The translations under genes were made by a program, and so were the position numbers. A stretch of 64,000 nt of DNA from the NCBI RefSeq assembly GCF_014197255.1, contig NZ_JACIFE010000004.1, positions 41,692-105,691 of the forward strand, written 5' to 3'. The stretch's first letter is position 1; each line of letters begins with the position of its first letter. The notes below the pieces were generated by a model, which was not told the origin of the DNA, made no database searches, and was given only the letters and a program-made list of their open reading frames with translations. The stretch comes from Bartonella fuyuanensis (GTDB lineage: Bacteria; Pseudomonadota; Alphaproteobacteria; Rhizobiales; Rhizobiaceae). Of this stretch, positions 32,128 to 42,543 are shown piece by piece.

Positions 32128-32710
32128 AAGTTAATATCCTGAAGGCGACACGCACAATTTTATTCAAATGAATAGTATAACTATTCATAACCATAAAAAA
32201 CTGTCTGCCATAAAAGGGAGGTACCAGAAAAACAGGATGAGACATTACGTGCAGATGCATGACTACACTTACACCATTTTTTATCATTATCTCCGTCCGT
32301 TTTTTATGACTCATATTTCTTAAAAGTCTCCGGTAAAATAATCTTTAAAACAATTCGGTTATCCGAACTAACGAATCTTAAGTAATGCAATCTTAATTTT
32401 ATAACATAGAAATTTTTCATCCATAACTAAAGTTTCAACGCATAATATGCAAAAAACCTCTAAAGATAACTTAATATAGGTCACAGATAATTTAGATGGT
32501 TATTATCAGCTAGGAAGCATAAATATTCTTTTATGTTGATATCATGCGTTTGGCAAGTAACAATGTAAATGTGTATCATGATAATATCTTGATTACCGTA
32601 ATTTCATTTTTTGCTATTTATTAATGAAGGGATTTAGCATTTATTGAAAAAGAGGGAATAAACTTAGTGTATCATTTTTTATAACCAATGTAATGTAGAG
32701 TATTTTACTT
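32128..32710. other. divergent intergenic region between rne and amidase gene
   Basis: No gene is recognised in 583 bases. It must contain promoters for both flanking divergent genes and probably the rne 5' leader on the minus strand. I could not single out a convincing promoter pair or hairpin. Confidence 0.6.
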
Positions 32711-33940
32711 ATGATAAGGTTTTTTTTTACCAAAAAGCTGAAAGCAGCCTATTGGGATATTATTTTGCAAGTCACATACTTTTTATTATTTTTTTTGATA
32801 TTTCACCCTGGTGTTCAAGCCGCAGATTCTTTGAGACTTATTAATTTTCGAACCATTGGTGATAGTGTCCATACGCGTATTATTGCGGTTTTCAATTCAA
32901 AACCAAATGTTCGTTTGCAGGTTTTGGATAAGCCTGCACGTTTGGTTATCAATTTATCTGCAATTGACTTTTCGATGCAAAATACGCCTTTAAAGAAACA
33001 GAATATATTATCCATTATGCTTTCAGATGTGCGTTATGCTTTTTCGGACAGACAGACTTCGCGCATTATTTTGACAAGTAAAACGGCTTTCATTGTTGAA
33101 AAAAATGTTGTAAAAAAACTAGAAAATGGTTCATGGCAATTACTGATTGATATTCATAAAGATACACAAGAAAAGTTTGATGAGATATTAAAGAACCAGC
33201 AAAAGATTAATTTTGATATAAAAACACCAATGATTCCTGCACGTGATTTTCGTGTTGTTCTTGATCCTGGCCATGGTGGTATTGATGGTGGTGCTCGGGG
33301 GGTGACTGGAATTTTAGAAAAAGATGTAACTTTAGATTTTGCGCGTGCATTACGAGATGAATTACAAAAGGAGCCTCATATTGCTGTTGCTTTAACGCGT
33401 GATTCCAATATCTTTTTAAGATTAAGTGAAAGAGTTAAAAAAGCGCAAGAGTTTGATGCTGATCTTTTTATATCCATTCATGCTGATACGATTGATGTAC
33501 ATTCTCTTCGTGGCGCTACAGTGTACACCATGTCAGATAAAGCCTCTGATGCTATTGCAAAATCTTTAGCTGAAAGCGAAAATCAAGTTGATTTGCTTGA
33601 TGGTTTGCCTGCAGATGAAACGCTTGAAGTTACAGATATTTTGATGGATCTTACGCGACGAGAAACGCATGCCTTTTCGGTTAATTTTGCAAATAGTGTT
33701 ATTTCAAATTTATCAAAGAGTCATATTAACTTGATCAATAATCCTCATCGGTATGCTAATTTTCAAGTTTTAAGAGCTTCAGATATACCTTCTGTTTTGA
33801 TAGAGATAGGTTATTTATCCAATAAAGAGGATGAAAAGTTGTTAAACGATCCTTATTGGAGGAAACAAATGGCAGCCTCTATTGCTTATTCTGTGCGTCA
33901 ATTTGCTGATTACAGGCAGAAAATGATACAGCCTCTTTAA
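32711..33940 (+). CDS. N-acetylmuramoyl-L-alanine amidase (AMIN + Amidase_3)
   Basis: Periplasmic zinc amidase that cleaves septal peptidoglycan between MurNAc and the stem peptide to separate daughter cells, 409 residues. A signal segment (residues ~15-38, ending near GVQAADS) is followed by an AMIN domain (~40-150) that targets septal wall. The Amidase_3 catalytic domain begins near 180 with DPGHGGIDGGARG (zinc His), ILEKD (zinc Glu), SIHADTI (zinc His) and the catalytic Glu in VLIEIGYLSN. AmiC is the nearest E. coli counterpart. PBP1A follows 120 bases downstream on the same strand. Confidence 0.93.
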   Translation: MIRFFFTKKLKAAYWDIILQVTYFLLFFLIFHPGVQAADSLRLINFRTIGDSVHTRIIAVFNSKPNVRLQVLDKPARLVINLSAIDFSMQNTPLKKQNILSIMLSDVRYAFSDRQTSRIILTSKTAFIVEKNVVKKLENGSWQLLIDIHKDTQEKFDEILKNQQKINFDIKTPMIPARDFRVVLDPGHGGIDGGARGVTGILEKDVTLDFARALRDELQKEPHIAVALTRDSNIFLRLSERVKKAQEFDADLFISIHADTIDVHSLRGATVYTMSDKASDAIAKSLAESENQVDLLDGLPADETLEVTDILMDLTRRETHAFSVNFANSVISNLSKSHINLINNPHRYANFQVLRASDIPSVLIEIGYLSNKEDEKLLNDPYWRKQMAASIAYSVRQFADYRQKMIQPL

Positions 33941-34060
33941 ATTTGTGAGAAAATAGAGTATTAGTACTAATTTCTAGTGTATCCTATATAAATATAACGA
34001 TGGAAAACAATTTTTCTTTATCTCATCTTGGAGTGATATCCACGTGATGTAGTTGAGATA

Positions 34061-36574
34061 ATGTATTTTTTTCTTTCACCACTTCTTAAGAAAGCGATAG
34101 CTGTTTCGATGATGATTTTTTTAAGATATTTTCTTCGTTTTTTTATTGCTATTGGACTTTGTGGCGCAACAGTATGGGGTGTTATGACCAGCGGTCAAGC
34201 AAATGCACTTCCTGATTATGAAGTTCTTTCACTATATGAGCCTCCAGTAATGACCCGTGTCCATGCTTCTGATGGCCGTCTTATGGCAGAGTTTGCAACA
34301 AAACATCGCCTCTATTTGCCGCTTCAATCAATACCAAAGCTTGTTATAGATGCTTTTATTTCAGCTGAAGACAAAAACTTTTATCATCATTTTGGTTTAG
34401 ATCCGGAAGGACTTTCTCGAGCTTTAATCAATAATATTCGTAATCTTAGCTCTGGAAAACGTCCAGAGGGCGCATCAACTATAACGCAACAGGTTGCTAA
34501 AAACTTTCTTTTAAATTCAGAAACAACATTAGAGCGTAAATTTAAGGAAGCTATTTTAGCAATGCGTATTGAGAAAACCTACTCAAAAGATCATATTCTC
34601 GAGCTTTATCTTAATGAGATTTATCTGGGGCGTGGTGCTTATGGTATAGCGGCTGCTTCTTTAACTTATTTTAATAAATCTGTTAATGATTTGACGCTAG
34701 AACAATGTGCTTATTTAGCGGCTCTTCCAAAAGGACCAGCAAATTATGATCCATTTAAGCATACACTGCGTGCTATTGATCGGCGAAATTGGGTCATAGA
34801 TCGGATGGTTTCAAATGGATATGTAACGCATGAAGAAGCTGAAAAAGCGAAAACTAAGCCCTTAGAAACCACAATGCGTGGTAGAGATAGCTATGTTTTT
34901 GCGGCTGATTATTTTACTGAAGAAGTACGACGTCGTTTAATGCATCGCTATGGGGCTAAAACACTTTACGAAGGTGGGCTTTCCATCCGTACAACACTTG
35001 ATCCAAATTTACAACTTATTGCTCGACGTACTTTGCACGATGGATTAATTAAATTTGATCATTCGCAAGGATGGCGTGGAGCTTATGCGCATATTGATGA
35101 GAAAGGTGACTGGGGGATAAAACTTGCAAATATTACAGGCTTAAGCGATGTTCCTGAATGGCGTTTAGCCGTTGTTCTTTCTGCTAACCTCAATAAAGTA
35201 GAGATTGGTTTACAACCACAACGTGAAGCTTCAGGTATATTATCAAAAAAACGAGAGATTGCTATTTTATCAGAAGTTGATTCAAAATGGGCATTGCATG
35301 TTGTGAACGAAAATAGTTATCGAAAAACTGTTCAGAGCTTGTCTCATGTTCTACAAGTTGGAGATGTCATTTTTGTTGAAAAATTGTCTAATACAAATAA
35401 CACTTATCGTTTACAACAAATTCCAAAGGTTGAAGGTGCAATTGTTGCTATGGAACCTCATACGGGGCGCGTTCTTGCGATGGTGGGAGGCTTTTCTTTT
35501 GCTGCGTCTGAATTTAATCGTGCAACCCAAGCTTATCGCCAACCTGGATCTGCTTTTAAGCCTTTTGTCTATGCGGCAGCACTTGATAACGGGTATACAC
35601 CAGCATCCGTTATTTTAGATGGCCCCATTGAAGTGCGTCAATATAATGGTGAAATTTGGCAACCCAAAAATTATGGTGGCACCTTTGCAGGACCTTCAAC
35701 ATTGCGTTACGGCATTGAACGTTCTCGGAATCTTATGACAATACGACTTGCCAATGATATGGGAATGCCTCTCGTCGCCGAATATGCAGAACGTTTTGGG
35801 GTAGTAGATAAATTGCAGCCTTATCTTCCCATGGCTTTAGGAGCTGGAGAAACAACAGTATTACGGATGGTTACAGCTTATTCCGTTATTGCCAATGGAG
35901 GACGCTCTATTAAACCTTCTCTGATAGATAGAATTCAAGATCGTTATGGGAAGACAATTTATCGTCATGATGACCGTATTTGCGAAAATTGTAATCCGCA
36001 TTCATGGAATAATCAAAGTGAACCCATATTGATTGATGAAAGAGATCAAGTTCTTGACCCTATGACAGCGTATCAGATTACATCGATGATGGAAGGGGTT
36101 GTTCAGCGTGGTACTGCAGCACGCTTACGTTATCTGAATCGACATATCGCCGCTAAAACAGGAACAACCAATGACTCTAAAGATGTTTGGTTTATGGGAT
36201 TTACGCCTGACATCGTCGTTGGTATTTTTATCGGCTACGATCAACCAGCTCCGTTAGGATATAATGGAACAGGAAGTTCATTAGCTGCACCTGTTTTTGG
36301 TGCATTTATGGCAGATGCCCTTAAGGGAAAGCCAGATGTTCCCTTTAAGATGCCAAAGGGTATGATTTTAATGCCAATTAATCGGAAAACAGGAATGCTT
36401 GCGGAAAGAGGAGATCAGGATGTCATTCTAGAGGCATTTAAACCAGGAACTGGTCCTGCTGATATATATCAAGTCATTGGAGGCACAAATTCTTTTCAAG
36501 AAGGTGTTCCTGCAGTAACCACTTCTCCACAAGTCAATAAAGCTCTTGAAAGGGGGACAGGTGGGCTGTATTAA
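34061..36574 (+). CDS. mrcA: penicillin-binding protein 1A, bifunctional
   Basis: Class A PBP that polymerises and cross-links peptidoglycan, 837 residues. A single N-terminal membrane helix (~20-42) is followed by the GT51 glycosyltransferase domain with catalytic Glu103 in SAEDKNFYHHFG and GASTITQQVAKN. An OB-like linker follows, then the transpeptidase domain with S497-x-x-K (PGSAFKPF), S555-R-N and K699-T-G-T. All catalytic motifs are intact. The start is uncertain: ATGs at 34109-34112 would shorten the cytoplasmic end by 16-17 residues, and no candidate has a strong ribosome site. Confidence 0.94.
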   Translation: MYFFLSPLLKKAIAVSMMIFLRYFLRFFIAIGLCGATVWGVMTSGQANALPDYEVLSLYEPPVMTRVHASDGRLMAEFATKHRLYLPLQSIPKLVIDAFISAEDKNFYHHFGLDPEGLSRALINNIRNLSSGKRPEGASTITQQVAKNFLLNSETTLERKFKEAILAMRIEKTYSKDHILELYLNEIYLGRGAYGIAAASLTYFNKSVNDLTLEQCAYLAALPKGPANYDPFKHTLRAIDRRNWVIDRMVSNGYVTHEEAEKAKTKPLETTMRGRDSYVFAADYFTEEVRRRLMHRYGAKTLYEGGLSIRTTLDPNLQLIARRTLHDGLIKFDHSQGWRGAYAHIDEKGDWGIKLANITGLSDVPEWRLAVVLSANLNKVEIGLQPQREASGILSKKREIAILSEVDSKWALHVVNENSYRKTVQSLSHVLQVGDVIFVEKLSNTNNTYRLQQIPKVEGAIVAMEPHTGRVLAMVGGFSFAASEFNRATQAYRQPGSAFKPFVYAAALDNGYTPASVILDGPIEVRQYNGEIWQPKNYGGTFAGPSTLRYGIERSRNLMTIRLANDMGMPLVAEYAERFGVVDKLQPYLPMALGAGETTVLRMVTAYSVIANGGRSIKPSLIDRIQDRYGKTIYRHDDRICENCNPHSWNNQSEPILIDERDQVLDPMTAYQITSMMEGVVQRGTAARLRYLNRHIAAKTGTTNDSKDVWFMGFTPDIVVGIFIGYDQPAPLGYNGTGSSLAAPVFGAFMADALKGKPDVPFKMPKGMILMPINRKTGMLAERGDQDVILEAFKPGTGPADIYQVIGGTNSFQEGVPAVTTSPQVNKALERGTGGLY

Positions 36575-36722
36575 GCGATGATTTTTTACCATGTATCAGG
36601 ATTTTATCTATTTTTTTACAATATCAGTCCTGTAAACAATTGATAAAATCGTGCCATTTTTTAATAGAAGTTATTAGCATAAGATGCTAAGAGGCATATC
36701 TTTAAAAATACAGTGTTAGATT

Positions 36723-37851
36723 ATGCGAGCAGAAATAGAAATATTAGTTGATGAAATCCAGAAAGCAATACAATTGCTAAGGGGGCATCTTTGACTGGGA
36801 TCAATCCCTAAAGCGTCTTGAATATCTTAATCAAAAAGCGGAAGATCCATCATTATGGAGTGATGCGCAACGGGCACAGGATATGATGCGTGAGCGTCAG
36901 CGTCTTGATGATTCAATCAATAGCATTTTATTATTTACAAAAACACTTGAAGAATGCATTGAGCTTATCACGATGGGCGAAGAAGAAAATGATGTTGAAA
37001 TTATCTCTGATGCAGAAAATTCAATCCGTAATCTTAAACGTGAAATAGATAAAAGGCAAATTGGTGTACTTCTTTCAGGAGAAGCAGATCCGAATGATAC
37101 CTATTTAGAAGTTCATGCTGGAGCAGGGGGAACAGAAAGCCAAGATTGGGCCTCTATGCTCTTACGTATGTATATGCGCTGGGCTGAGCAGCATGAAATG
37201 AAAGTTGAAGTTTTAGAAATTCATGATGGAGAAGAAGCAGGGATAAAGTCAGCAACTATTCTTGTAAAAGGATATAATGCTTATGGGCTGTTAAAAACAG
37301 AATCAGGTGTTCATCGTTTGGTGCGGATCTCTCCATTTGATTCGAATGCAAAGCGTCATACCTCTTTTGCTAGCATTTGGGTTTATCCGGTTATTGATGA
37401 CAATATTAAAATTGATGTTTTAGAGGCGGATGTGCGTATAGATACATATCGTGCATCAGGAGCAGGAGGACAACATGTTAATACGACAGATTCTGCTGTT
37501 CGCATCACACATATAAAAACGGGTATTGTTGTTCAATGTCAAACTGAGCGTTCTCAACATAAAAATCGCGCTACAGCTTGGTCAATGTTACGTGCGCGTC
37601 TTTATGAAGAAGAGCTCAAAAAAAAGGAAGAAGAAATGAATGCTGCTGAATCTTCTAAAACAGAAATTGGATGGGGACATCAAATTAGGTCTTATGTTCT
37701 TCAACCTTATCAACTTGTAAAAGATTTGCGCACAGGTATTGAAAATACTGATCCCCAATCTGTACTTAATGGCAACTTAGATACATTTATAGAATCAGCA
37801 CTTGCTCGACGCATTTACGGACAAGAGAAAGAAGTTAAGGATATTAGCTAA
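36723..37851 (+). CDS. prfB: peptide chain release factor 2, with programmed +1 frameshift
   Basis: RF2 terminates translation at UGA and UAA. The gene is read from ATG 36723 for 23 codons to CTT (36789-36791), then shifts +1 past T36792 and continues from GAC 36793 to the stop at 37851, giving 375 residues. The second part shows the stop-codon recognition tripeptide SPF (residues ~203-205) in RISPFDSNAKRH and the catalytic GGQ (~248-250) in ASGAGGQHVN. An annotation starting at the internal ATG 36883 would lose the first ~53 residues. The gene stands alone between mrcA and the divergent bcp. Confidence 0.95.
36780..36795 (+). promoter_or_regulatory. RF2 autoregulatory +1 frameshift site
   Basis: AGGGGGCATCTTTGAC: an internal Shine-Dalgarno AGGGGG, a three-base spacer, the slippery CTT, the in-frame stop TGA (36792-36794) and a following C. 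Only one of the 16 positions differs from the E. coli site as I recall it (CAT for TAT). Low RF2 leaves UGA unread and favours the shift, so the protein controls its own synthesis (established mechanism). Confidence 0.95.
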
Positions 37852-38121
37852 TTATATACCATTCCTCAAGGGATGTAGATTTCTTTTTAAAGCTATTTAT
37901 TTTATGTATGCTGTGTTTTACGATAGCCTTTAATACTGGAGAGATTTAAAGCGGTATTTTCCTGTTTCCTTTCTTGATTTTTTTCTTAGACGCCAATATT
38001 GCTTTATGATGGGTGTAAGTGTATTAATTTTGACCAATTCAAACTAAATTAGAATAGTTGAAAAAATAAAATCAATCAAAGAGGGTAATTTTTACTTTTT
38101 AAGATAAATCAAGCATACAGT

Positions 38122-38607
38122 TTACAAGTTACCATTATAATGTAAAAGTGTTGCAGCAGCTAAAACATTTTCAGCATGTCCAGATACACTTATTTTTCGC
38201 CACTCTTCTACTATTATTCCATTTACATCAATTAAAAAAGTACTCCGTTCAACCCCCATATATTTGCGTCCATACATGCTTTTCTCTACCCAAACACCAT
38301 AAGATTCCAGAGTTATTTTTTCTTCATCAGAAATCAAAATGATATCAAGCCCATATTTTTGTTTAAATTTATCATGTTTTTTTACATTATCTGGAGAGAT
38401 TCCAATAATAGTAACGCCGATTTCATCAAATTTTTTCTTTAATTTTGTGAAATCAAGTGCTTCTCTTGTGCATCCACTTGTATCATCTTTGGGATAAAAA
38501 TATAAAACAACAGGTTTGCCTTTAAAATCAGAAAGACACACTGTCTCTCCTCCGTCGCGTAATAAATTAAAATTAGGAGCAAGAGTGCCTTTCATTGATT
38601 TTGTCAT
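38122..38607 (-). CDS. bcp: peroxiredoxin, Bcp/PrxQ family, without the usual resolving cysteine
   Basis: Thiol peroxidase reducing hydroperoxides, 161 residues from ATG 38607 (MTKSMKGTLAPNF). A longer frame from 38673 adds residues unlike the family. The peroxidatic Cys46 sits in YPKDDTSGCTREA and the thioredoxin fold is complete (GVERSTFLIDVNGII). Most Bcp proteins have a second cysteine five residues later (GCTxEACDF); here that position is Leu51, and the only other cysteine is Cys24, so a 1-Cys or alternative mechanism is inferred. It lies on the minus strand, downstream of tyrS. Confidence 0.9.
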   Translation of the reverse strand: MTKSMKGTLAPNFNLLRDGGETVCLSDFKGKPVVLYFYPKDDTSGCTREALDFTKLKKKFDEIGVTIIGISPDNVKKHDKFKQKYGLDIILISDEEKITLESYGVWVEKSMYGRKYMGVERSTFLIDVNGIIVEEWRKISVSGHAENVLAAATLLHYNGNL

Positions 38608-38812
38608 TTTTTTATCTTTCTTTTTGAGTGCAAAGATTGGCCACCAGCATACAGAGAAGGAATAAAGTTTCAACTCTCTAGGATAGAATTATTTCAAGAT
38701 TTTTTCCATTATCATATAAAAATTATTCTATTAAAATTAAATTGAAAAATGAGGGAAGAAAGTGCAAGAAATATCATGAACATAAATACAAAATGAATGA
38801 GGCATCAATAAA

Positions 38813-40066
38813 TTATAGCGGTTTGATCAAAATATGTTTTTTCTTTCCAAAGGAAAGTTTAATAATTCCTTCTGCAGTGATATCTTTTTCAATAATAAGC
38901 CGTGCTTCATCCTTTATTATTTGATCATTAACACGTATCCCTCCGCCTTGAATATGTCGCCGGGCTTCACCGTTCGATTTAGCGAGTCCTGCTTTTACTA
39001 AAAGAGCAAGCAATCCAGCACCTTTTTTTAATTCTATTACGCTTATTTCAACAGTTGGGAGATTTTCTCCAAGTGTTTTTTCTTCAAATGTTTTGCGAGC
39101 TGTTTCTGCTGCTGCATCGGCAAGAGCACGTCCATGCAACATTGCCGTAATTTCTGTTGCAAGAATTTTTTTTGCTTCATTTATTTCAATTCCTTGTAAT
39201 TGAGAAAGTTTGAGAATTTCATCCATTGGCAAGGGAGTATAGAGCTTTAGAAATCGTATCACATCAGCATCTTCGGTATTGCGCCAATATTGCCAAAATT
39301 GGTAAGGTGAGAGCATCTCTGCATTTAGCCATACAGCACCACTCAATGATTTACCCATTTTCTCACCGGAAGAGGTTGTCAGCAATGGTGATGTTAATGC
39401 ATATAATTGCGGTGTTCCTAAACGATGCCCTAATTCGATTCCATTAATAATGTTTCCCCATTGATCAGATCCCCCCATTTGCATACGCAACCCGTAACGT
39501 TTATAAAGTTCAACAAAGTCATAAGCTTGCAGAATCATATAATTAAACTCTAAGAATGACAAAGAGTGTTCACGCTCAAGTCTGAGTTTGACGGAGTCAA
39601 ATGACAACATACGATTGACAGAAAAATGTTTTCCTACATCACGCAAAAATTCTAAGTAGTTTAAATTGCATAACCATTCAGCATTGTTCACAAGACAAGC
39701 ATCGGTTTCTCGGTTACCGAATGTTAAATAGTTAGAAAATATCTTTTTAATACCATCAATATTTGCAGCAATATCATCTTGTGTCAGAAGGCGTCGCGCT
39801 TCATCTTTAAAGGAAGGATCACCGATCAATCCGGTCCCTCCACCCAGCAAAGCAATAGGACGATGACCAGTTTTTTGTAGCCAATAAAGCATCATAATTT
39901 GAAGAAGGCTTCCGGCATGTAAGCTTGATGCTGTTGGATCAAATCCAATATAAGCACTTACAATTTCTTTTAAAAAAAGATCATCTAGGCCTTTTTCATC
40001 CGAAATTTGATGGATAAAACCACGTTCGCTCATAATGTGTAAAAAATCAGATTTAAAGGCAAACAC
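38813..40066 (-). CDS. tyrS: tyrosyl-tRNA synthetase
   Basis: Class I synthetase for tRNA-Tyr, 417 residues. The HIGH-type motif is LHAG in [13 protein letters not shown], the tyrosine pocket is in [16 protein letters not shown], and KMGKS in [10 protein letters not shown] is the KMSKS loop. A C-terminal S4 RNA-binding domain includes [18 protein letters not shown]. The start is GTG 40066, preceded by AGGAAAT, giving [17 protein letters not shown], the N-terminus expected in Rhizobiales; the first ATG would remove it. Confidence 0.95.
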   Translation of the reverse strand: MFAFKSDFLHIMSERGFIHQISDEKGLDDLFLKEIVSAYIGFDPTASSLHAGSLLQIMMLYWLQKTGHRPIALLGGGTGLIGDPSFKDEARRLLTQDDIAANIDGIKKIFSNYLTFGNRETDACLVNNAEWLCNLNYLEFLRDVGKHFSVNRMLSFDSVKLRLEREHSLSFLEFNYMILQAYDFVELYKRYGLRMQMGGSDQWGNIINGIELGHRLGTPQLYALTSPLLTTSSGEKMGKSLSGAVWLNAEMLSPYQFWQYWRNTEDADVIRFLKLYTPLPMDEILKLSQLQGIEINEAKKILATEITAMLHGRALADAAAETARKTFEEKTLGENLPTVEISVIELKKGAGLLALLVKAGLAKSNGEARRHIQGGGIRVNDQIIKDEARLIIEKDITAEGIIKLSFGKKKHILIKPL

Positions 40067-40383
40067 AGATTTAATTTCCTAATTTTAAGAGTGCATTCAT
40101 TTTATAGCATAGGTGCTTATCTACCAGATCAATAATGCGTTATATATCATAAATAAAACATTCATCACAAGAGAAAGAGATATATTGATAATCGAGGTTA
40201 ATAATATAAGTATTATTATCTTTTTACACTAAAAAATACCCTCCAGTAATAGAAAAAAGGCCTCTTTAACCTAATTTCTATTAGGAAATAAAATTTAGGA
40301 AAATTGCAAATATAACCTGAAAATAAATTACTTTGTTATGATCAAAAAAACTTTTGCTGCTTCTTGTGAAGTTTTTATGTTTC
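40067..40383. other. intergenic region, no gene
   Basis: The 317 bases between the stop of the alpha/beta hydrolase gene and the start of tyrS, both minus strand, hold no recognisable gene. On the minus strand, AAAGAGGCCTTTTTT around 40255-40270 and the small inverted repeat CCTAAT/ATTAGG near 40280 could end the hydrolase transcript; both are weak. Confidence 0.45.
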
Positions 40384-41064
40384 CTAAGTTAGTGAAAGTA
40401 TTTCAGGGGGAGGATCTAAAAGTTCATTGGTGATATGATTATCCAAATAGCTTGCACATCGTTCAATAAGTTCTTCATGACATCCACAAAAAAAATGATT
40501 AGCTCCTTCCAGTATTTCTTGTGTAATGATGATACCTTTTTGTGTTTTCAATTTATCAACAAGCATTTGAATATCTTTGGGAGGAGCAACTTTATCGTTA
40601 CCGCCATGAATGATAAGCCCAGAAGACGGACAAGGAGCAAGAAATGAAAAGTCATAAACATTAGGTTGAGGCGCAACAGAGATAAATCCTTCAATTTCCG
40701 GTCGACGCATTAAAAGCTGCATACCAATCCATGCACCAAATGAGTATCCTGCTACCCAGCAATTTTTAGAGTCTGGGTGTTGTGTTTGCACCCAATCGAG
40801 AGCAGCAGCAGCATCTGAAAGTTCTCCTATGCCATAATCAAATTCACCTTGACTGCGACCAATACCACGAAAATTAAAACGTAAAGTTGTAAAGCCACGT
40901 TGTTGAAACATATAAAAGAGATCATAGACAATTTTATGATTCATAGTTCCACCAAATTGAGGATGAGGATGCAAAATGATCGCAATGGGCGCATTTTTTT
41001 GTTGTGAAGGTTGATAACGCCCTTCGAGCCGACCCGCAGGACCGTTAAAAATAATTTCTGGCAT
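40384..41064 (-). CDS. alpha/beta hydrolase of unknown substrate
   Basis: A 226-residue alpha/beta-hydrolase-fold protein. An N-terminal strand segment reads IILHPHPQFGGTMNHK. The nucleophile elbow GYSFGA places Ser108, the acid is probably the Asp in HGGNDKVAPP and the base the His in GANHFFCG, so a complete catalytic triad is visible. The family (COG2945-like) has no assigned reaction. There is no signal peptide, so it is probably cytosolic. It is divergent from the Fe-S cluster genes with 148 bases between; this adjacency to suf genes is familiar in Rhizobiales (recalled). Confidence 0.85.
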   Translation of the reverse strand: MPEIIFNGPAGRLEGRYQPSQQKNAPIAIILHPHPQFGGTMNHKIVYDLFYMFQQRGFTTLRFNFRGIGRSQGEFDYGIGELSDAAAALDWVQTQHPDSKNCWVAGYSFGAWIGMQLLMRRPEIEGFISVAPQPNVYDFSFLAPCPSSGLIIHGGNDKVAPPKDIQMLVDKLKTQKGIIITQEILEGANHFFCGCHEELIERCASYLDNHITNELLDPPPEILSLT

Positions 41065-41212
41065 TAAAATGCTCCTTAAATGCTATAAAAGGCTTTTATT
41101 GACCTTGATCGATTTTTACCATAAAATTTTTTAAATAAGCATTAGATATTCTTTTTTAAGTGCATTTTTCAAGAAAATTGCGTTATTTTTTTAAAATCAA
41201 TTCATAAGATTA

Positions 41213-42373
41213 ATGATTGTGAGTAAAATGGTTATAAAACGCCGATATTTTGATCATAACGCAACAACACCGCTCAAGAAAATTGCGCAAATGGCATTGC
41301 TAGAGTCTTTAGAGATATTTGGCAATCCATCGTCAGTTCATACAGAAGGGCGTGCTGCTAAAACTTTATTACAAAAGGCACGTCGACAAATTGCTGAAAA
41401 ACTTAAAACAGATCCAGATAACATTGTATTTACCTCTGGTGCGAGTGAAGCAGCAATGACTTTATTAACACCCTTTTATAATATGGGGAATGCAAAGATT
41501 GAATTTTCTCATCTTTACCTTGGAGCAACTGAACATACCTCTGTTTTGGCGGGAGGACGTTTTTCTAAAGAATTGATAAGTATCATTGCTGTTGATTCAG
41601 ATGGGATCATTCAACAAGATAAATTAACATCACTCTTAATGGCTCACGATAAAACAAAAGGTTTACCTCTTGTTGCTGTTCAAGCTGCGAATAGTGAAAC
41701 TGGTGTTATTCAACCATTAAAAAAAATAGCTACTATTATTCGGAATTTAGGAGGCACTCTTGTTGTTGATTTGACACAATATGTAGATAAAAATTTTGTT
41801 GATATTAATCAGCTAGGAGGAGACTTTTTTATACTTTCTGCGCATAAAGTTGGTGGTCCTAAAGGAGTTGGCGCTTTTGTTTCATGTGGTAATCTTCTCA
41901 TGCCACGTCCTCTTATCATCGGTGGAGGACAAGAAAAAGGTCGACGCGGAGGAACAGAAGCATTACCTCTTATTGCTGCTTTTGGGGCAGCAATGGCTGA
42001 TTGTTTCACGCAGGAAGAAATAAAACAGTTAATATATTTACGTAATAAATTAGAAGATGGATTGCAAAAAATAAGTAAAAATGTTGAAATTTTTGGCAAA
42101 AGAGTTCAACGTTTACCAAATACAACTTACTTTACTGTAAAAAATATAAAAGCTGAAACAATGCAAATTGCTTTTGACTTAGAAGGATTTTCTGTATCAG
42201 CTGGCTCTGCTTGTTCTTCGGGAAAGGTGAAACAAAGCAAAGTGTTGGAGGCAATGGGATATCATGTTCCAAATGGAGCCATTCGTATTTCGATAGGACG
42301 TGACACAACTTCTGAGGATATTGATGATTTTCTATTATTTTTTTCTCAAATTATAAGCAGGAAAAAAAGATAA
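41213..42373 (+). CDS. nifS: cysteine desulfurase, IscS/NifS type
   Basis: PLP enzyme taking sulfur from cysteine as a protein persulfide for Fe-S cluster assembly, 386 residues. The N-terminus YFDHNATTPL is typical, the PLP lysine is K212 in SAHKVGGPKG, and the catalytic C334 lies in SVSAGSACSSGKV, the long mobile loop of group I enzymes. It opens the suf cluster and differs in class from SufS at its end. In related bacteria a Rrf2 regulator gene often precedes it; none is seen here. The start could also be GTG 41219 or ATG 41228. Confidence 0.88.
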   Translation: MIVSKMVIKRRYFDHNATTPLKKIAQMALLESLEIFGNPSSVHTEGRAAKTLLQKARRQIAEKLKTDPDNIVFTSGASEAAMTLLTPFYNMGNAKIEFSHLYLGATEHTSVLAGGRFSKELISIIAVDSDGIIQQDKLTSLLMAHDKTKGLPLVAVQAANSETGVIQPLKKIATIIRNLGGTLVVDLTQYVDKNFVDINQLGGDFFILSAHKVGGPKGVGAFVSCGNLLMPRPLIIGGGQEKGRRGGTEALPLIAAFGAAMADCFTQEEIKQLIYLRNKLEDGLQKISKNVEIFGKRVQRLPNTTYFTVKNIKAETMQIAFDLEGFSVSAGSACSSGKVKQSKVLEAMGYHVPNGAIRISIGRDTTSEDIDDFLLFFSQIISRKKR

Positions 42374-42543
42374 AATTTATCATCAAAAAATTATAAAAAT
42401 TAGAATTATTTCAAGATAAAATTAAGTTCGATTGAAATTTTTTCACTTTGCCTATAGCCTAAGGAATAACTTGCTTACTTTAAATCTTGTAAAGAACAAG
42501 ACTTTTAGTTACCAGTTTTTATGCCGAAAAATGGAGAAAATTT

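Noticed and set aside
32051..32314. 87-codon minus-strand frame in the rne leader
   Set aside because: It overlaps the rne start region in another frame and shows no family-like features.
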